The translations under genes and the position numbers were made by a program. Below the pieces are notes generated by a model that was given only the letters and a program-made list of their open reading frames with translations, was not told where the DNA came from and ran no database searches. A DNA stretch of 6,551 nt from Paracoccaceae bacterium. GTDB lineage: Bacteria; Pseudomonadota; Alphaproteobacteria; Rhodobacterales; Rhodobacteraceae. The DNA is taken from NCBI GenBank assembly GCA_023260935.1, contig JALQTL010000009.1, forward strand, positions 1 through 6,551. The letters are read 5' to 3'. Shown in pieces: positions 1-6,334 of the stretch. Every line of letters begins with the position of its first letter. The stretch's first letter is position 1.

Positions 1-407
1 TCATGGATAATGACGCGATCCGGGCCGATACCGAACGCAAGATGGCCACCTTCGACGTGCGCCCGCCGATACCCACGCTGGCGGCGAAAAGCTTTTCGGG
101 GGGCAATCAGCCAAAGATCGTCGTCGCGCGCGAGATCGAGCGCAATCCCGACCTGTTGCTGGTCGGCCAACCGACGCGTGGCGTCGATATCGGCGCCATC
201 GAGTTCATTCACAAGCAGATCGTCGCCCTGCGCGATCAGGGCAAGGCGATCCTTCTGGTCAGCGTGGAACTGGACGAGATCATGAGCCTGTCGGATCGCA
301 TCGCCGTGATGTTCGATGGCGGCATCATGGGCTTTCGTGATCCCGACCAGACGAACGAACGTGAACTTGGCCTGCTGATGGCGGGCATGACCGGAAAGGC
401 CGCCTGA
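1..407 (+). CDS. Nucleoside/BMP-type ABC transporter ATP-binding protein, C-terminal fragment
   Basis: This is the C-terminal part (134 residues visible) of a duplicated ATPase that powers nucleoside or simple-sugar uptake at the inner face of the cytoplasmic membrane. Family members are about 500 residues with two nucleotide-binding domains, so most of the gene lies left of the window. The ATG at position 3 is probably internal. Visible are the ABC signature SGGNQPK (fragment residues 32-38), the degenerate Walker B/D-loop stretch LLLVGQPTRGVD (51-62), and VSVELDEI (86-93) where the switch histidine normally sits. GQPTRGVD without the Walker B Asp-Glu and S-x-E-L-D-E instead of the histidine are usual for the second, less active domain of RbsA/NupA/YufO-like proteins, so this is not decay. 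Proline after SGGNQ, where glutamine is common, is a small oddity. The stop shares one base with the start of the following permease. Family assignment is firm; nucleoside as substrate is inferred from the downstream permeases and phosphorylase. Confidence 0.93.
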   Translation, partial: MDNDAIRADTERKMATFDVRPPIPTLAAKSFSGGNQPKIVVAREIERNPDLLLVGQPTRGVDIGAIEFIHKQIVALRDQGKAILLVSVELDEIMSLSDRIAVMFDGGIMGFRDPDQTNERELGLLMAGMTGKAA

Positions 408-1522
408 TGGACCGCCTGCCGAAATGGGCCGATGTGGCCCTTGTGCCGCTGATTTCCCTTGTCATGGCTGCGATCATCTCGGCGCTGGTGCTGCTGGCCA
501 TCGGGCAAAGCCCGACCGAGGCGTTCAAGGTGATGGTAGATGGGGCCCTTGGGTCGGCCTATGGCTGGGGCTATACGCTTTACTATGCCACCAGCTTCAT
601 CTTCACCGGGCTTGCGGTGACGATGGCCTTTCACGCCGGGCTTTTCAACATCGGCGGGGAAGGTCAGGCGCAACTGGGCGGGCTGGGCGTGGCGCTTGTC
701 TGCCTGTCGCTGCCCTGGCCGCACTGGACGGTTGCGTTGATTGCGGCCACCGCGGGGGCTGCCCTGTTCGGCGCGGCATGGGCCGCGATCCCGGCCTATC
801 TTCAGGCAAAACGCGGCAGCCATATCGTGATCACCACGATCATGTTCAACTATATCGCCGCCGCCCTTCTGGTCTATCTTCTGGTCGATGTGCTGCGCCC
901 GGCAGGGCAGATGGATCCGGCCTCGGCCCGGTTCCCCGAAGGCGCGAAGCTGCCCGCGCTGAATGATATTCCCGGCTTCAACCTGATCTTCCAGAAAGCC
1001 GTGCCCGCCAATGTGACCTTGTTCATCGCCCTTGGCATGGCCGTGGTGGTCTGGGCGATCCTGTGGCGCACAAGACTGGGCTACCAAATCCGCGCCTTCG
1101 GCAAATCGGAACCGGCGGCGAAATATGCCGGCATAAACCCGGTGCGCATCACCGTCATCGCCATGCTGCTGTCGGGTGGCCTTGCCGGGATGATGAGCAT
1201 CAACAATGTCATGGGCGAGGCAGAGCGCCTGCTTCAGAACTCGTCCGAAGGGGCCGGGTTCATTGGTATTGCCGTGGCGCTGATGGGGCGGAACCATCCC
1301 CTTGGCGTGGTGCTGGCGGCGGTGCTCTTCGGCTTTCTGTATCAGGGCGGGGCAGAGCTTGGCCTGTGGACCAGTATCCCGATCGAGATGCGGATCGTGG
1401 TGCAGGGCCTTGTGATCCTGTTCACCGGCGCGCTGGACATGATGGTGCGGATGATGCTGACCCGCGCCTTCGGGATGTTCCGTTCGGTGCAGGCCACACA
1501 ACCGGACAAGGGGGCAGCGTGA
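407..1522 (+). CDS. ABC transporter permease, NupB/YufP-like (BPD_transp_2), nucleoside uptake
   Basis: A 371-residue integral membrane permease, probably one of two different subunits forming the channel of a purine nucleoside importer. Hydrophobic segments lie near residues 10-33, 56-75, 86-104, 107-131, 139-162, 203-221, 246-268, 281-311 and 328-347. Family hallmarks are FNIGGEGQ (80-87), the cytoplasmic coupling stretch RAFGKSEPAAKYAGIN (229-244), which should contact the ATPase, and GFIGIAVALMGRNHPLG (284-300). The length fits this permease type, which is longer than its partner. The start at 407 has a good ribosome site, GGAAAGG at 393-399, seven bases upstream. It overlaps the stop of the ATPase gene by one base (TGATG), and its own stop overlaps the next permease in the same way, indicating an operon with coupled translation. 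BMP-family transporters for other ligands (autoinducer-2-like sugars, purines, riboflavin) share the fold; the neighbouring phosphorylase favours nucleosides. Confidence 0.93.
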   Translation: MDRLPKWADVALVPLISLVMAAIISALVLLAIGQSPTEAFKVMVDGALGSAYGWGYTLYYATSFIFTGLAVTMAFHAGLFNIGGEGQAQLGGLGVALVCLSLPWPHWTVALIAATAGAALFGAAWAAIPAYLQAKRGSHIVITTIMFNYIAAALLVYLLVDVLRPAGQMDPASARFPEGAKLPALNDIPGFNLIFQKAVPANVTLFIALGMAVVVWAILWRTRLGYQIRAFGKSEPAAKYAGINPVRITVIAMLLSGGLAGMMSINNVMGEAERLLQNSSEGAGFIGIAVALMGRNHPLGVVLAAVLFGFLYQGGAELGLWTSIPIEMRIVVQGLVILFTGALDMMVRMMLTRAFGMFRSVQATQPDKGAA

Positions 1523-2490
1523 TGGATTACGCAACGCTTCTGCAACTGCTGGACACGACCCTGCGCCTGGCCACGCCTTTGCTTCTGGCTTGCCTTGCGG
1601 GGCTGTATTCGGAACGGGCCGGCATCTTCGACATCGGGCTGGAGGGCAAGATGCTGGCCGCCGCCATGGCGGCAGGTGCGGTGGCCGCGCTGACAGGGTC
1701 GGCATGGGCCGGGCTTCTGGCGGGCATCGGCGCCTCGCTGATCTTCGCGGCCATCCACGGTCTTGCCTCCATCACCTTTCGGGGCAACCAGTTGATTTCC
1801 GGCGTGGCGCTGAACTTCCTTGCATCGGGGATCACGGTTCTGATCGCGCAGGCCCTGTTTCGTCAGGGCGGGCGCACCCCGCCCCTTGCAGGGGATGCCC
1901 GGTTCAACCCGGTCGTCCTGCCGGGGGCCGAGGCGCTGCGCGAGGTGCCAGTGATCGGGCCGCTGTATTACGAGGTGATCTCGGGCCATTCGGTGCTGGT
2001 CTACGCGGCCTTCCTGATTGTGCCGCTGACGTGGTGGGTGCTGTTTCACACTCGTTTCGGCCTGCGCCTGCGCGCGGTGGGTGAAAACCCGGCGGCGGTG
2101 GATACGGCTGGGGTTTCAGTCGTGGGCCTGCGCTTTGCCGCGGTGGGGATCACCGGCATCCTGTGCGGGGTGGCAGGGGCCTATATGGCGACGGCCCTGC
2201 AAGCCGGCTTTGGCCGCGAGATGACCGCAGGGCGCGGCTACATCGCGCTGGCGGCGCTGATCTTTGCCAAGTGGCGCCCTGTGGCGGCCATGTGGGCATG
2301 CCTTCTGTTCGGCTTCTTTCAGGCGCTTGCGCTAAGGCCAGACGTGGTTCAGGCAGTGGTCCAGGTGAAGGTTCCGGTGCCCTTCCTTGATGCATTGCCC
2401 TATATTCTGACCGTGCTGGTGCTGGCCGGCTTTGTCGGCAAGGCCATTCCACCGCGGGCAGGAGGGGAACCCTATGTCAAGGAACGCTGA
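1522..2490 (+). CDS. ABC transporter permease, NupC/YufQ-like (BPD_transp_2), nucleoside uptake
   Basis: A 322-residue membrane permease, the likely heterodimer partner of the preceding one. Markers are FDIGLEGKM (36-44), equivalent to FNIGGEGQ in the partner, the coupling stretch RLRAVGENPAAVDTAGV (182-198), and GRGYIALAALIFAKWRP (237-253). Hydrophobic segments lie near 17-28, 45-62, 63-83, 92-112, 155-176, 203-225, 254-271 and 291-308. The frame stays open upstream to 1063, but the ATG at 1522 is chosen: it has AAGGGGG (1508-1514) seven bases upstream, it overlaps the preceding stop by one base, and it puts the first residues where the family starts. Its 3' end overlaps the phosphorylase start by 17 nt. 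The short cytoplasmic tail (PRAGGEPYVKER) is encoded by DNA that also carries the ribosome-binding site of the next gene. Confidence 0.94.
   Translation: MDYATLLQLLDTTLRLATPLLLACLAGLYSERAGIFDIGLEGKMLAAAMAAGAVAALTGSAWAGLLAGIGASLIFAAIHGLASITFRGNQLISGVALNFLASGITVLIAQALFRQGGRTPPLAGDARFNPVVLPGAEALREVPVIGPLYYEVISGHSVLVYAAFLIVPLTWWVLFHTRFGLRLRAVGENPAAVDTAGVSVVGLRFAAVGITGILCGVAGAYMATALQAGFGREMTAGRGYIALAALIFAKWRPVAAMWACLLFGFFQALALRPDVVQAVVQVKVPVPFLDALPYILTVLVLAGFVGKAIPPRAGGEPYVKER
2460..2465 (+). promoter_or_regulatory. Strong ribosome-binding site (AGGAGG) inside the end of permease 2
   Basis: AGGAGG lies eight bases before the ATG at 2474. It is the best Shine-Dalgarno match in the window and fixes the phosphorylase start at 2474 rather than at the in-frame upstream codon at 2432. 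It is embedded in the last codons of the upstream permease gene, so ribosomes finishing the permease would pass over it just before reinitiation. Confidence 0.85.
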
Positions 2491-3277
2491 AGCTCTGGCC
2501 GTCATCAGGGCCCGGGCGGGTGACGCCCCGGTGCGCCTTGGCCTGATTCTGGGGTCAGGGCTGGGCCATCTGGCAAAAGCCGTGGACGGGGTCGCCATCC
2601 CTTATGCCGAACTGCCGGGCTTTCCTCATGCCAGCGTTTCAGGCCATAACCCGAACCTGCACATCGGTCTTCTGGAAGGTGTCCGCGTCGCCGTTTTCGG
2701 GGCGCGAGAGCATTACTATGAAAAGGGCAATGCCGCCGCCATGCGCCCGGCGCTGGAGGTGTTGCAGGCCCTTGGTGCCGAAAGCCTGATCCTGACGAAC
2801 GCGGCAGGGTCCATGCGCCCCGACATTCCGCCCGGCGACCTGATGCTGCTGTCGGACCACATCAACTATTCCGGCCTGAACCCACTGATCGGCGAACCCA
2901 CAGACCACCGCTTCGTACCGATGACCGATGCACATGACCCGGCTCTGCGGGCCGCCCTGCGGGCCAGTGCAAGCGCCGAAGGCATCGACCTGAAGGAAGG
3001 CGTCTATGCCTGGTATTCGGGCCCAAGCTTCGAAACCCCGGCCGAGATACGCATGCTGAAAGGCTTGGGTGCCGATGCCGTCGGCATGTCCACCGTGCCC
3101 GAGGTGATCCTGGCCCGCTTTCTGGGGCTGAAGGTGGCCGCGATCTCCACCGTCACGAACATGGCGGCCGGCATGTCGGACGAAAAGATCAGCCACGACC
3201 ACACCAAGGCGATGGCGCCCTTGGGTGCGGCAAAACTGGAACGCATCCTTCGACATTTCTTGAATGGCCTCCGATGA
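2474..3277 (+). CDS. punA: Purine-nucleoside phosphorylase, trimeric PNP/MTAP family (EC 2.4.2.1)
   Basis: A 267-residue cytosolic enzyme predicted to split purine (deoxy)nucleosides with phosphate into free base and (deoxy)ribose-1-phosphate. Length and motifs match the trimeric, mammalian-like PNP class rather than hexameric DeoD. Visible are the phosphate loop LILGSGLG (24-31, Ser28), GAREHYYEKG (76-85; Arg78 and His80 match phosphate/ribose contacts Arg84 and His86 of human PNP), TNAAG (108-112), GPSFETPAE (183-191; Phe186, Glu187 at the base), DAVGMSTVPE (201-210; Met205, Ser206) and TN (228-229). Glu187 with Asn229 corresponds to Glu201/Asn243 of human PNP, a pair linked to preference for 6-oxopurines (inosine, guanosine). 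The start at 2474 is set by AGGAGG at 2460-2465 and overlaps the permease end by 17 nt. It is the last gene of the transport operon, coupling uptake to the first salvage step. A related xanthosine or methylthioinosine phosphorylase is possible but less likely. The symbol is by family, not proven orthology. Confidence 0.93.
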   Translation: MSRNAEALAVIRARAGDAPVRLGLILGSGLGHLAKAVDGVAIPYAELPGFPHASVSGHNPNLHIGLLEGVRVAVFGAREHYYEKGNAAAMRPALEVLQALGAESLILTNAAGSMRPDIPPGDLMLLSDHINYSGLNPLIGEPTDHRFVPMTDAHDPALRAALRASASAEGIDLKEGVYAWYSGPSFETPAEIRMLKGLGADAVGMSTVPEVILARFLGLKVAAISTVTNMAAGMSDEKISHDHTKAMAPLGAAKLERILRHFLNGLR

Positions 3278-3280
3278 GGC
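3267..3280 (+). other. Short perfect hairpin over the PNP stop codon
   Basis: GCCTC-CGAT-GAGGC forms a perfect 5-bp stem with a four-base loop, and the stop codon TGA (3275-3277) lies across its loop and right arm. No clear run of T follows, so it is not a convincing intrinsic terminator by itself. It could contribute to 3'-end formation or RNA stability of the nucleoside operon, or be chance. Confidence 0.35.
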
Positions 3281-3289
3281 GGTTCGGCG

Positions 3290-3325
3290 TTTGACTTCCC
3301 CGTCAAAGGCGCGCAACCCTTTGAC
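3290..3325 (+). repeat. Alternating inverted repeats TTTGAC / GTCAAA between PNP and TSUP genes
   Basis: Three copies of one hexamer alternate in orientation: TTTGAC at 3290-3295, GTCAAA at 3302-3307 and TTTGAC at 3320-3325. The first two pair around a six-base loop (6 bp). The second and third pair better, as GTCAAAGG (3302-3309) with CCTTTGAC (3318-3325), giving 8 bp around an eight-base loop. The middle copy cannot pair with both, so the hairpins are mutually exclusive. The outer copies also extend as direct repeats TTTGACTT, 30 bp apart. This fills most of the 78-nt gap (3278-3355) before the transporter gene. It may be an operator for a dimeric regulator, an attenuator or a weak terminator; no regulator is encoded in the window. 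The repeats are directly seen; the role is unknown. Confidence 0.6.
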
Positions 3326-3355
3326 TTGACCGCCCTTCTGCCCTTCGGGCCGCAC

Positions 3356-4276
3356 ATGCAGATTTACCTTCCCATTGCCGAGGTTTCGGTCAACGCCTTC
3401 CTGCTTCTTGGCATAGGGGGGATTGTCGGCTTTTTGTCCGGTCTGTTCGGGGTGGGCGGCGGGTTCCTGATCACGCCGCTGTTGTTCTTCATCGGCATCC
3501 CGCCCGCCATCGCGGTTGCCACCGGTGCAAATCAGGTTGTCGCCTCGTCAATCTCGGGCGTTCTGGCACAGTTGAAGCGCAAGGCGGTTGATCTGAAGAT
3601 GGGCATCGTCTTGCTGGCGGGGGGGCTTGGCGGGTCGGCCATCGGGGTCTGGGTCTTTGCCCGGCTGACGGCGGCGGGTCAGGTCGACCTGCTGGTGCAA
3701 CTGTCTTATGTCTTCTTTCTGGGCTTCATCGGTCTGACGATGCTGATCGAAAGCACCCGCGCGCTGATGCGCAGCAAGACGGCAGGCGGGCCGGTGCGCC
3801 GGGCCCATACCCACAACTGGGTTCACGGCCTGCCGCTGAAGATGAAGTTCCGCGCGTCGGGTCTGTATATCTCGGTCCTGCCGCCGCTGGGCGTGGGGGC
3901 GCTGGTGGGTTTTCTGGCGGCCATCATGGGGGTGGGCGGCGGCTTCATCATGGTGCCTGCCATGATCTATCTTCTGGGCATGCCAACAAAGGTTGTCATC
4001 GGCACCTCGCTGTTCCAGATCATCTTCGTTACCGCCTTCACCACGGTGATGCACGCGGTGACAGCCAATACCGTCGACATGATGCTGGCGATCCTCTTGA
4101 TCCTTGGCGGCGTTGTCGGCGCGCAGTTCGGCGCGATGGCGGGAAGCCGGCTGCGGGCGGAACAGTTGCGCATCCTTCTGTCGCTTCTGGTGATCGCCGT
4201 GGCCGGCAAGATCGGGCTGGATCTGTTGCTGCGCCCGGCTGAGCTTTATACCCTGACGCCGGGACTTCTGCCATGA
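3356..4276 (+). CDS. TauE/SafE-type (TSUP family) membrane transporter
   Basis: A 306-residue polytopic membrane protein of the TauE/SafE (TSUP, formerly DUF81) family, whose characterised members move sulfite, sulfoacetate and other small sulfur or organic anions. The internal duplication is clear: GFLSGLFGVGGGFLITPLL (25-43) is repeated as GFLAAIMGVGGGFIMVPAM (185-203), each starting a half of about four membrane segments. The halves are separated by a basic, polar loop (about 136-166) with the histidine-bearing HTHNWVHG at 151-158. The ATG at 3356 is preferred over an in-frame TTG at 3326, which overlaps the repeat region and would only add a poor, proline-bearing leader. The ribosome site is weak: only GGG at 3347-3349, which lies in a possible small hairpin GCCC-TTC-GGGC (3340-3350). 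Its stop overlaps the next start as ATGA. The substrate cannot be read from the sequence, and no sulfur-metabolism gene lies nearby in the window. Confidence 0.9.
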   Translation: MQIYLPIAEVSVNAFLLLGIGGIVGFLSGLFGVGGGFLITPLLFFIGIPPAIAVATGANQVVASSISGVLAQLKRKAVDLKMGIVLLAGGLGGSAIGVWVFARLTAAGQVDLLVQLSYVFFLGFIGLTMLIESTRALMRSKTAGGPVRRAHTHNWVHGLPLKMKFRASGLYISVLPPLGVGALVGFLAAIMGVGGGFIMVPAMIYLLGMPTKVVIGTSLFQIIFVTAFTTVMHAVTANTVDMMLAILLILGGVVGAQFGAMAGSRLRAEQLRILLSLLVIAVAGKIGLDLLLRPAELYTLTPGLLP

Positions 4277-5037
4277 TCCGGCTGGCACTTGTGGCGGTTC
4301 TTGCCCTGTGGCCCGCGCTGGTGGGCGCAAAGGAAGGCATCGTCGCCGGGCTTAGCGAAAGCCGCGTGTCGATCACCGCGGATTTCGACGGCAGCGAGAT
4401 TCTGATCTATGGCGCCGTGAAGCGCGAAGAGCCCATACCCGAAGGCCCGCCCCTGCATGTGATCATCACGGTCGAAGGGCCGTCAACGGCCCTAACCGTG
4501 CGCAAGAAGGAACGCCGTTTCGGCATCTGGGTGAACACCGAGGCCGTTCAGATCGGTCGGGCCCCGTCATTCTATGCCGTGGCCACCACCGGCCCGCTGC
4601 ACGAAATCCTGTCGGAAACCGAAAACCTGCGCCACAAGATCACGATCCCCCGCGCCATCCGCGCCGTGGGGATCAGCGATCAAGCCCGTGACGCCCCCGG
4701 TTTCGTCGAAGCCTTGCAAAGGGTCAGAACGCGGGAAGGGCTTTACAGGATGGATGAACGCACGGTTCGCCTGACCGAATCCACCCTGTTCCGAACAGAT
4801 GTGCAGTTGCCGGCAAACCTGACCGAAGGCGATTACCGCGTCCGCATCTTCCTGACGCGCGGAGGCGCGGTGGTCAATGCCTTGGAACGCCGGATCAATG
4901 TGCGCAAGGAAGGGCTGGAGCGGTTCCTCTTCAACCTGTCGCGCGAACAACCGCTGGTCTATGGCCTGTTGTCGCTGCTGATCGCGGTGGCTGCGGGCTA
5001 TGGCGCCTCGACCATGTTCAGGCTGGTGAAGCGGTAA
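4273..5037 (+). CDS. TIGR02186 / Alph_Pro_TM family protein, predicted periplasmic, membrane-anchored
   Basis: A 254-residue protein of unknown function that I assign to the alphaproteobacterial TIGR02186 family (Pfam Alph_Pro_TM). Residues 1-19 form a Sec signal peptide (hydrophobic LALVAVLALWPALVG, likely cleavage after VGA). Residues 20-225 look like a mostly beta-strand periplasmic domain, opening with EGIVAGLSESRVSITADFDG and including GSEILIYGAVKRE (40-52), with a likely alpha-helical stretch around 139-157 (FVEALQRVRTREG). One membrane helix follows near 226-248 and ends in the basic tail RLVKR, so the bulk should face the periplasm. No catalytic or metal-binding motif is evident and there is no cysteine in the protein. 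It starts inside the transporter stop codon (ATGA, 4273-4276) after GGGA at 4261-4264, so the two are probably made together. The end overlaps the convergent MATE gene by 20 bp. A role as accessory partner of the TSUP transporter is inference from coupling only. Confidence 0.88.
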   Translation: MIRLALVAVLALWPALVGAKEGIVAGLSESRVSITADFDGSEILIYGAVKREEPIPEGPPLHVIITVEGPSTALTVRKKERRFGIWVNTEAVQIGRAPSFYAVATTGPLHEILSETENLRHKITIPRAIRAVGISDQARDAPGFVEALQRVRTREGLYRMDERTVRLTESTLFRTDVQLPANLTEGDYRVRIFLTRGGAVVNALERRINVRKEGLERFLFNLSREQPLVYGLLSLLIAVAAGYGASTMFRLVKR

Positions 5038-6334
5038 GCCCCGGCCGCGCCGCCCGCCAGAACCACGCGCCGGCCAGCCCGCGAGAGGCGTTCATGGCCA
5101 TCAGCGCGGCCCAAAGCCCATGGTTGCCCAAGGGGCCGGTCAACAAGAGCAACAGCAGCACGAACAGCGCCACCGACAGCGCCACCACCTTTAGCATCGC
5201 CCGCGTCAGCGTGGCGCCGATGAAGATCCCGTCATAGATCCAGCTTGCCACCCCGATCACCGGCGCGGCGATGATCCATGGCAGATAAAGTCGCGCCCCC
5301 TCTCGCACATCCGGCGCGGTGGTCATCAGATCGATGAAAAGCGGCCCGGCAACCCAGAACAATGCGGCCATGGCAATGCTTCCCCCCGCCCCCCAGCGCA
5401 TCGACAGATCGGCGGCCCGGTCAATCTCGTGGCCTTCGCGCGCCCCGACTGCCTGCCCCACAAGGGTTTCGGCGGCCGTGGCAAAACCGTCCAGCGCATA
5501 GGCCGTGATGGCCAGAAACTGCATCAACACCTGATTGATCGCCAGGGGCAGATCACCCAGACCCGCCGACAGGAAGATGAAGCCGGTAAAGGCCCCTTGC
5601 AGCAGCACGGTGCGCAGCAGGATGGCACTGTTGACAGACACCATCCGACGCAGGGCGGCACTGTCGCGAAGCCGCGTCATCGCAACCGCAAAGGCGCGAC
5701 CAAAGGCATCGCGGCATAGCCACAGCCCGAACAGAAGCCCGGTCCATTCTGCCAGCAGCGAGGCCGTCGCCACCCCCTGAACCGACCAGCCCAGCCCCAG
5801 CACAAACCAGATGTCCAGCACCGCGTTCAGCCCGTTGATCCACAGTTGCAGCACCAGCACCGCCCGCGCCCGTTCCAGCGCGATCAGCCAGCCGTTCACC
5901 GCATAAAGCGCGATCGTCGCGGGCGCCCCCCAGATGCGGATCGAAAGATAATCGCGCGCCATCCCCTCGACCTCGGCCGAGGCGGGCGCCACCCGGAAGG
6001 CAAGCGCCATGATCCCCGCCTGGGCCAGCACGATCACGCTGCCCGCAGTTCCGGCAATCAGCAGGGCGCGATACAGCGTGGCGTCGCGCTCCGCCCGGTC
6101 GCCCGCGCCATGGGCCTGCGCGGCCAGCCCGCCCGTGCCCATGCGCAAGAAGCTGAACACCCAGTAGAACGAGGCAAGCACCACCGCACCCAGACCCACC
6201 GCGCCAATCGGTGCGGCCTGCCCCAACTGACCCACCACCGCCGTATCCACCGCCCCCAGCACCGGCACGGTGACATTCGACAGGATGAAGGGCCAGGAAA
6301 TCGCCCATATCCGGGCATTGGTTACGGCGGTCAT
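5018..6334 (-). CDS. MATE family efflux transporter, DinF-like
   Basis: A 438-residue, 12-helix-type inner-membrane antiporter of the MATE family, DinF branch, expected to export organic cations or other toxic compounds using a proton or sodium gradient. The N-terminal half opens with WPFILSNVTVPVLGAVDTAVVG (about 14-35), the usual first-helix motif, with Asp30 a candidate coupling residue; LDIWFVLGLGWSVQGVATAS (173-192) includes Asp174, a second candidate. The second half holds DGFATAAETLVGQAVGAR (282-299), a strong DinF-type signature. The length is typical and the protein looks intact. The start at 6334 lies in an ATGA overlap with the upstream thioesterase stop, with only a weak ribosome site, so translation probably depends on that gene. 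A leucine-rich run (LFVLLLLLLTG, 390-400) is just a membrane helix. Substrate is unknown; the dinF symbol is not given because SOS control cannot be shown here. Confidence 0.93.
   Translation of the reverse strand: MTAVTNARIWAISWPFILSNVTVPVLGAVDTAVVGQLGQAAPIGAVGLGAVVLASFYWVFSFLRMGTGGLAAQAHGAGDRAERDATLYRALLIAGTAGSVIVLAQAGIMALAFRVAPASAEVEGMARDYLSIRIWGAPATIALYAVNGWLIALERARAVLVLQLWINGLNAVLDIWFVLGLGWSVQGVATASLLAEWTGLLFGLWLCRDAFGRAFAVAMTRLRDSAALRRMVSVNSAILLRTVLLQGAFTGFIFLSAGLGDLPLAINQVLMQFLAITAYALDGFATAAETLVGQAVGAREGHEIDRAADLSMRWGAGGSIAMAALFWVAGPLFIDLMTTAPDVREGARLYLPWIIAAPVIGVASWIYDGIFIGATLTRAMLKVVALSVALFVLLLLLLTGPLGNHGLWAALMAMNASRGLAGAWFWRAARPGLTASPA

Noticed and set aside
3..5. ATG at 3 as the real start of a short single-domain ATPase
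   Set aside because: The visible part begins shortly before the ABC signature and lacks a Walker A motif, so it must be the tail of a longer protein cut by the window edge.
1..407. Degenerate Walker B and missing switch histidine in the ATPase as a sign of a dead gene
   Set aside because: These departures are normal for the second nucleotide-binding domain of this transporter family.
1063..1521. Upstream extension of the second permease frame to 1063
   Set aside because: The extension is an out-of-frame reading of permease 1 with shadow-like composition. The ATG at 1522 has a ribosome site and the usual overlap.
236..1705. Long antisense open frame (about 489 codons) opposite the two permease genes
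   Set aside because: It lies opposite genes with clear family motifs and is rich in Arg, His, Pro and Gln, as expected for the complement of GC-rich membrane-protein codons. It has no recognisable domain.
3290..3307. FNR/CRP-type operator reading of TTTGAC-N6-GTCAAA
   Set aside because: The TTGA and TCAA half-sites are eight bases apart, whereas FNR-type sites need six between them, and the inner base is C/G rather than T/A. A generic palindrome is all that can be claimed.
3291..3330. Sigma-70-like promoter from the TTGACT/TTGACC -35-like hexamers
   Set aside because: None of the three TTGAC elements has a TATAAT-like -10 at about 17 bp; the sequence there is GC-rich. A promoter is possible but not supported.
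3548..4330. Antisense open frame of about 260 codons opposite the TSUP gene
   Set aside because: Composition is Gln/Arg/His-rich with no domain, and the opposite strand encodes a clear duplicated transporter. It is a compositional shadow.
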